Positions 63,858 through 64,000 of a stretch of 64,000 nucleotides of DNA are shown piece after piece. The notes below the pieces were generated by a model, which was given only the letters and a program-made list of their open reading frames with translations, did no database searches and was not told where the DNA came from. Origin of the DNA: Oceanimonas aquatica (GTDB lineage: Bacteria; Pseudomonadota; Gammaproteobacteria; Enterobacterales; Aeromonadaceae); the NCBI RefSeq assembly GCF_030732065.1, contig NZ_JAVBHX010000005.1, forward strand, positions 186,001 to 250,000, read 5' to 3'. Position numbers and translations under genes: made by a program. How positions within the stretch are numbered: position 1 is the stretch's first letter; every line of letters starts with the position of its first letter.

Positions 63858-64000
63858 TTAACGCAGCTTGGGATTGAGGGCGTCGCGCAGCCAGTCACCT
63901 ACCAGGTTGACCGACAGGGCTAGCACGACCAGCACCAGTGACGGGAACAACACCACCCACCACTGCCCCGAGAACAGGTACTTGTTGCCTTCGTTGATCA
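63858..64000 (-). CDS. dppC: Dipeptide/oligopeptide ABC importer permease (DppC-like), C-terminal fragment
   Basis: Only the last 47 codons are in the window: INEGNKYLFSGQWWVVLFPS, then LVLVVLALSVNLVGDWLRDA and LNPKLR. This end is strongly conserved in DppC/OppC permeases (final helix followed by GDWLRDALNPKLR). The stop TAA at 63858-63860 overlaps the AAGGAG ribosome site of dppD. Confidence 0.9.
   Translation of the reverse strand, partial: INEGNKYLFSGQWWVVLFPSLVLVVLALSVNLVGDWLRDALNPKLR

Overview
The window looks like a chromosomal segment of a marine or brackish gammaproteobacterium, most probably Aeromonadales-like (Oceanimonas, Oceanisphaera or Zobellella type). This is inferred from gene content: an SOS-controlled umuDC pair, a Lap adhesin system, E. 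coli-like puu genes, and high G+C coding with tightly overlapping genes. No rRNA or tRNA gene was recognised, so the placement is not certain.

Layout. 1-910 holds the start of a P4-type integrase running off the left edge. 1193-2913 is umuDC under a LexA box. 3009-7723 is an RND efflux pair with a divergent winged-helix regulator. 7800-8927 is zapE. 8995-14827 is an AT-richer insertion with two genes: a 1604-residue fusion (N-terminal domain, helical toroid-like domain, CapA-like phosphoesterase, MurF-like ligase) and, 9 bases downstream, a kinase that resembles eukaryotic casein kinase 2 alpha and whose frame is split by a one-base shift. 15038-27577 is a full Lap-type surface adhesion system: a LapA-like adhesin built on about 800 residues of Asp-Ala dipeptides, its TolC/ABC/HlyD type I secretion genes, a LuxR-like protein with a degenerate receiver, a small acidic protein, and the LapD/LapG c-di-GMP release switch.

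27732-33019 is an ABC importer with two phosphohydrolase genes behind an apparent Pho box, probably for an organic phosphorus compound. It is followed by a frameshifted wrbA, a DUF2750 gene, the NAD salvage pair (nicotinamidase, pncB), phhAB, and a putrescine utilisation cluster (puuDRCB divergent from puuA and an NhaC-family transporter) with two PuuR-like operators. 45012-49384 is a hybrid histidine kinase with an EAL response regulator. 49507-52125 is a cyanide-insensitive-type bd oxidase operon with a small protein gene at each end. It has a good sigma-54 promoter, and a divergent histidine kinase plus NtrC-type activator (52311-55537) is the obvious candidate to drive it. The right end carries an M48 lipoprotein protease, a chemoreceptor, SirB2, a sodium symporter, HPPD and part of a dipeptide ABC importer.

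Most genes are ordinary. The parts that deserve a second look are the kinase plus CapA/Mur fusion module, the hexanucleotide-repeat adhesin, the sigma-54/two-component circuit around the oxidase, and the Pho-box importer. Two families of short intergenic palindromes recur, some of them supplying the stop codon of the preceding gene. Two genes (the kinase and wrbA) carry single-base frameshifts that could be real or sequencing errors.
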